This document shows positions 61,036 through 64,000 of a stretch of DNA of 64,000 nucleotides, piece after piece. Source of the stretch: Candidatus Delongbacteria bacterium. GTDB taxonomy: Bacteria > CAIWAD01. Every line of letters begins with the position of its first letter. Positions within the stretch are counted from its first letter, which is position 1. The stretch lies in assembly GCA_020634015.1 (NCBI GenBank), contig JACKCN010000006.1:186001-250000 (forward strand), given 5' to 3'. The notes beneath the pieces are model-generated. The model was not told where the DNA came from. It searched no databases and saw nothing but the letters and a program-made list of their open reading frames with translations. Both the position numbers and the translations under genes were made by a program.

Positions 61036-63819
61036 CTACTTGAGCAGGACCGCCCGCTGGATGGCCTCGGGACGGCCGTTGACTTCCAGACTCAGGAAGT
61101 AGAGTCCGCTGGACTGACCCGAGAGGTCCACCGTGCATGCATGGGTGCCGGGCGCCAGCATGCCGAGCGGCATCCGCATGACCTGTTGTCCCTGGAGATT
61201 GTAGACGGTCAGTCCGCTGTCACCGGCGCGGGCCAGCTCAAGCTGCACGCGTGTGACAGGGTTGAAAGGATTGGGGGCCAGGCTCAGTCCGAAGACCGCC
61301 GGACGATCCAGGGGAGTGCCGTCCACGCCCGTGCCATTCAGTTGCCAGTCGATCAGGCGATCCAGCAGGGTCTGGACCGAGAGGAACACGGTGCCCGAGG
61401 GATGCACCGATTCAAGGCTGAAGGCCAGCATCACCAGCCGCGCACCGCTCTGCAGCTCGCGGACCGCACCGGCGATTCCGCCCGCTTGCCAGTCGAGGAT
61501 CGGGGTGGCGTCCGAGCAGAGCAGTTCGCGAGCCGGCAGCTGCTGGTTGTACGCGCCCAGTGCACCCGCGAGCAGCACACGTTCGGCGGGTGCGATCAGT
61601 TCCAGCGCCGGGTCGCCCACCAGGATCGGGGTGCTGTTCACCATCTCGCCCCAGCTGATTCCAGCCAGGCCGGTCAGGCCGCTGCCCAGGTCCTCGTGCC
61701 AATGCTGGCCGATCAGCATCAGATTGCCCCCAGCCTGGAGACGACTGACCATGGCCTGCTGTTCCGTGCCGCTCAGGGGATTGTCGGTGGTGCCGCAGAA
61801 CCAGATCACCAGTTCGTAGCGGTCCATGTCAGCGGGGGCGGTGGCGCTGTCGGGCCCGATCCGGTTTTCCCAGCTGTAGCCCAGAGCCTCGAGGCCCGGG
61901 GTGAGATAGGCGATGTCTTCGGGGGAATCACTCTGGTTCACCAGCAACACGTCGGCTCGGCCGACCGCGAGCGGAACCACCAGCTCCTGGGGCCAGCCTT
62001 CGGTGTCCTGGCAATGCAGGATCATGCTGCGGTTTCCCGGGGTGATCCCGGCCAGCGCGCGCACGCGCAGGGCCTGGGCTCCGCTGCCGAATTCCTGGTT
62101 CTCCTCGATGGGCCCCGTGCTGAACTCTCCGTCCAGAATCTCCAGCCAGGGCGCGGAGTCGGGCAACAGGCTGAAATTCAGGCCGTTGAGCACGGCGCCG
62201 TCGTTGCGGAACTGAAGCGACAGGGTGGCCTCTTCTCCGGGATCGAGCCAGTTGTCACCGCTTTCGTCCCAATCCACGGACACCGAAAGCACACGCAGAT
62301 CCTGATGGCTGAAGTACTGGAAGAAATCGGCGTACATCGTGTCCGCCGGATCGGAGATGTTGACCACCGAGACCGGGCTGTCGCTGCCGCCGTACGGCAG
62401 GCTGGAGGGCGTGCTGGCCAGATCGAAACGCCGATTGTCGTGGCTGCCCGGGAAAGGGTCGCCCGCGTCGGCGGAGTAGCCGTGATTCAGGTCCTGGTTG
62501 CCGTCGGCCTGCTCCAGATCCACCTTGTAATGAAAGTCGTTCGAGTTGCCATTGACCGATTCGTCCACATGCCAGATCAGCAGGCCTTCGTTGGCCAGAT
62601 CCAGATCCCAGGCGGCGCGCTGACGATTCTCGATCAGGAAGTACTGCGCAGGATTCTGCGGCAGGTTCAGACGGATCACCTGATCACTGAGGTGCACGCT
62701 GGGCAGTCCGTGATCCAGCAGTTCGCCGTTGGTGCTCACGACGGTGGACCAGCCAAGCTGCGTCCGGCACCAGGCCGAGAAACTGACCGGGCGATTGGGG
62801 CCCCCGAAGGTCCCACCCCACGAGCCACCGGCCATCACGCACCAGGTGCCGACACCCGTGCTGCTGTAGTCCGTGTCGTACAGATCGGGCAGGCCCAGGT
62901 TGTGTCCGAATTCGTGAACATACACGCCGATCTCGGCCTGATCGCTGCCCTGGATCTCGGGCTGCATGGTGTAGTCCCAGATCTGGACGCCGTCCAGCGT
63001 GAGGGGGCCCACCCCAAACAGGGACCAGCGGTGGCTCCAGATGTTGGTCTGGTTGCCTTCCTCGGCTCCCGGTCCGGAATGGACGACCAGCAGTCCGTCG
63101 ACCGTGCCGTTGCCATCGTTGTCGAACTGGGAGAAATCCACGTCGGGATCCGCGGCCAGCACGGCTTCGACCACCAGCTCCTGGGCGACTTCATACCCCT
63201 GATTGTAGCCATAGTAGTTGTGGGGATGAGCGGCCGTGTACCATTGTGTGACGGTGGCGGTGGTGCCGAAACGCCCGGCGCTCATGGACTGATAGAAATC
63301 GCGGAACGAGCCGACGTTGCCGTAGCCCGGCTGATTCATCATCGCCTCGAAGTTGGCCGGCTGGTAGGAATTGCCCGCGTCCGGATACTCGATCATGATC
63401 AGCAGCACGTTCCACTCGCCATCCACGCGCGCCTCACGTGCCGTGGGCCGGCTGCCGTCGGGACGCAATTCCCGCTGCTCACGCAGGGACCGGAGGTGTT
63501 CATGCATCCAGTCCGGATCGGGCTCGAGGCCCAGTGCGGACTCCGGCGCCCCGCCCCGTGCCGACCAGAGCCGGGGTCCGGGCATCAGCGAGCCGTTGCT
63601 GGCCCGACTGGCGAAGCGCCAGTCACCCGCGGCATCACAGAGCAGGGTATGCCCCGATTCGCTGACGGCCCAGTTGCAGAACTCGTCGCCCACCAGCCGG
63701 TAACGCAGGGTGTCACCGTGCTGGACGGTGGTCTTCCAGCCTGGCTGGGCGGGCACAGCCAGCAGGGTACCGGCAAGGGACAGGCTGAGCAACAGGGCAA
63801 GTTGGGCGCGGCGAATCAT
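61036..63819 (-). CDS. M6 family metalloprotease with type IX-like sorting domain
   Basis: 927 residues. Signal peptide (RRAQLALLLSLSLAGTLLAVPAQ). The M6 (immune-inhibitor A) catalytic domain has VHEFGHNLGLPDLYD (zinc His302 and His306, Glu303) and VGTWCVMAGGSWG, with WNVLLIMIEYPD and GRFGTTATVTQWYTAAHPHNYYGYN before it. Beta-rich domains follow. The C-terminal 80 residues are the sorting domain LSLAPNPFNPVTRVQLELARAGDSGLTVYNLQGQQVMRMPLGML...SGLYFLSLEV...RAVLLK, close to the fragment at the left edge. It is a secreted, probably surface-linked or released protease. ATG at 63819 has GGAG upstream; the longer ORF start at 63903 is unlikely. Confidence 0.94.
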   Translation of the reverse strand: MIRRAQLALLLSLSLAGTLLAVPAQPGWKTTVQHGDTLRYRLVGDEFCNWAVSESGHTLLCDAAGDWRFASRASNGSLMPGPRLWSARGGAPESALGLEPDPDWMHEHLRSLREQRELRPDGSRPTAREARVDGEWNVLLIMIEYPDAGNSYQPANFEAMMNQPGYGNVGSFRDFYQSMSAGRFGTTATVTQWYTAAHPHNYYGYNQGYEVAQELVVEAVLAADPDVDFSQFDNDGNGTVDGLLVVHSGPGAEEGNQTNIWSHRWSLFGVGPLTLDGVQIWDYTMQPEIQGSDQAEIGVYVHEFGHNLGLPDLYDTDYSSTGVGTWCVMAGGSWGGTFGGPNRPVSFSAWCRTQLGWSTVVSTNGELLDHGLPSVHLSDQVIRLNLPQNPAQYFLIENRQRAAWDLDLANEGLLIWHVDESVNGNSNDFHYKVDLEQADGNQDLNHGYSADAGDPFPGSHDNRRFDLASTPSSLPYGGSDSPVSVVNISDPADTMYADFFQYFSHQDLRVLSVSVDWDESGDNWLDPGEEATLSLQFRNDGAVLNGLNFSLLPDSAPWLEILDGEFSTGPIEENQEFGSGAQALRVRALAGITPGNRSMILHCQDTEGWPQELVVPLAVGRADVLLVNQSDSPEDIAYLTPGLEALGYSWENRIGPDSATAPADMDRYELVIWFCGTTDNPLSGTEQQAMVSRLQAGGNLMLIGQHWHEDLGSGLTGLAGISWGEMVNSTPILVGDPALELIAPAERVLLAGALGAYNQQLPARELLCSDATPILDWQAGGIAGAVRELQSGARLVMLAFSLESVHPSGTVFLSVQTLLDRLIDWQLNGTGVDGTPLDRPAVFGLSLAPNPFNPVTRVQLELARAGDSGLTVYNLQGQQVMRMPLGMLAPGTHACTVDLSGQSSGLYFLSLEVNGRPEAIQRAVLLK

Positions 63820-64000
63820 GCGAACTCCACGATGAAGGCGGTGACGGGTCTGGGTTTCACGACAACTGCGTGATCCCGATGACGATCGCGCAGGAAAATA
63901 CACGGAAAATCCGAAGGAACCGTTGCTTGCGGCCGCCGAAGTTGTGAGTCGGCACCCGCAGCGAGCAGGGCAGCCATTGCATCATCGGTTGCTTCCGGCG

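Noticed and set aside
60988..63873. 961-residue plus-strand frame opposite the M6 protease
   Set aside because: The HEFGH zinc motif and sorting domain fix the minus strand as coding.

Overview
The window is a GC-rich, densely packed chromosomal segment from a diderm bacterium. Several lines point to the FCB superphylum (Fibrobacteres-Chlorobi-Bacteroidetes and related candidate phyla). LpxC and FabZ are fused in one polypeptide. An Omp85/Skp/LpxD/LpxC-FabZ/LpxA envelope operon is present. Proteins at both ends of the window carry a C-terminal domain of the type IX sorting kind (motif PNPFNP). Promoters read TTG-N19/20-TAnnTT. The exact phylum cannot be set from the sequence; a high-GC candidate phylum is my inference. 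Nothing looks like plasmid, phage or insertion sequence.

Left part (1-17 kb). After the tail of a secreted protein come a cluster of hairpins, tRNA-Leu(TAA), and a reverse-strand pair of branching enzyme GlgB and a GroES-like protein. Then comes the most striking locus, 3.5-16.2 kb. It holds a membrane-anchored iron-sulfur/FAD/NAD(P) oxidoreductase, a TPR lipoprotein, a 20-heme cytochrome c, a 40-heme cytochrome c, a beta-barrel-like outer membrane protein, a second 40-heme cytochrome of exactly the same length, and a small membrane protein with histidines in its helices. The second large cytochrome is cut by one in-frame TAA. Together the genes look like a route moving electrons from the inner membrane through the periplasm and across the outer membrane. 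A minisatellite-like array lies between the last two. tRNA-Ala(CGC) follows.

Middle part (17-33 kb). A reverse-strand operon carries a double LABN-domain protein, an ArnT-like and an ArnC/DPM-like glycosyltransferase and a small membrane protein, probably for lipid or glycan modification. A forward operon carries a propeller-like secreted protein, a very large envelope protein, an Omp85 protein, a UbiA prenyltransferase and Maf. RodZ-like, response-regulator and histidine-kinase genes follow.

Right-centre part (33-48 kb). A long, mostly overlapping run encodes RsmE, QueF, BamA, Skp, LpxD, LpxC-FabZ, LpxA, an octanoyl/lipoyl transferase, RsmB, a PASTA protein and Rpe: outer-membrane assembly and lipid A synthesis mixed with RNA modification. 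It is followed by a block of secreted proteins (FecR-like, LPP20-like, TPR+SLH lipoprotein, TolB-like).

Right part (48-64 kb). PhoU with a Na/phosphate cotransporter, tRNA-Phe(GAA), a reverse operon (lipoprotein with BACON-like domain, short-chain dehydrogenase, glycosyltransferase), a TonB-receptor-like barrel with class II aldolase, RlpA, a large TPR lipoprotein, a sirtuin, and an M6 metalloprotease with a type IX-like sorting domain.
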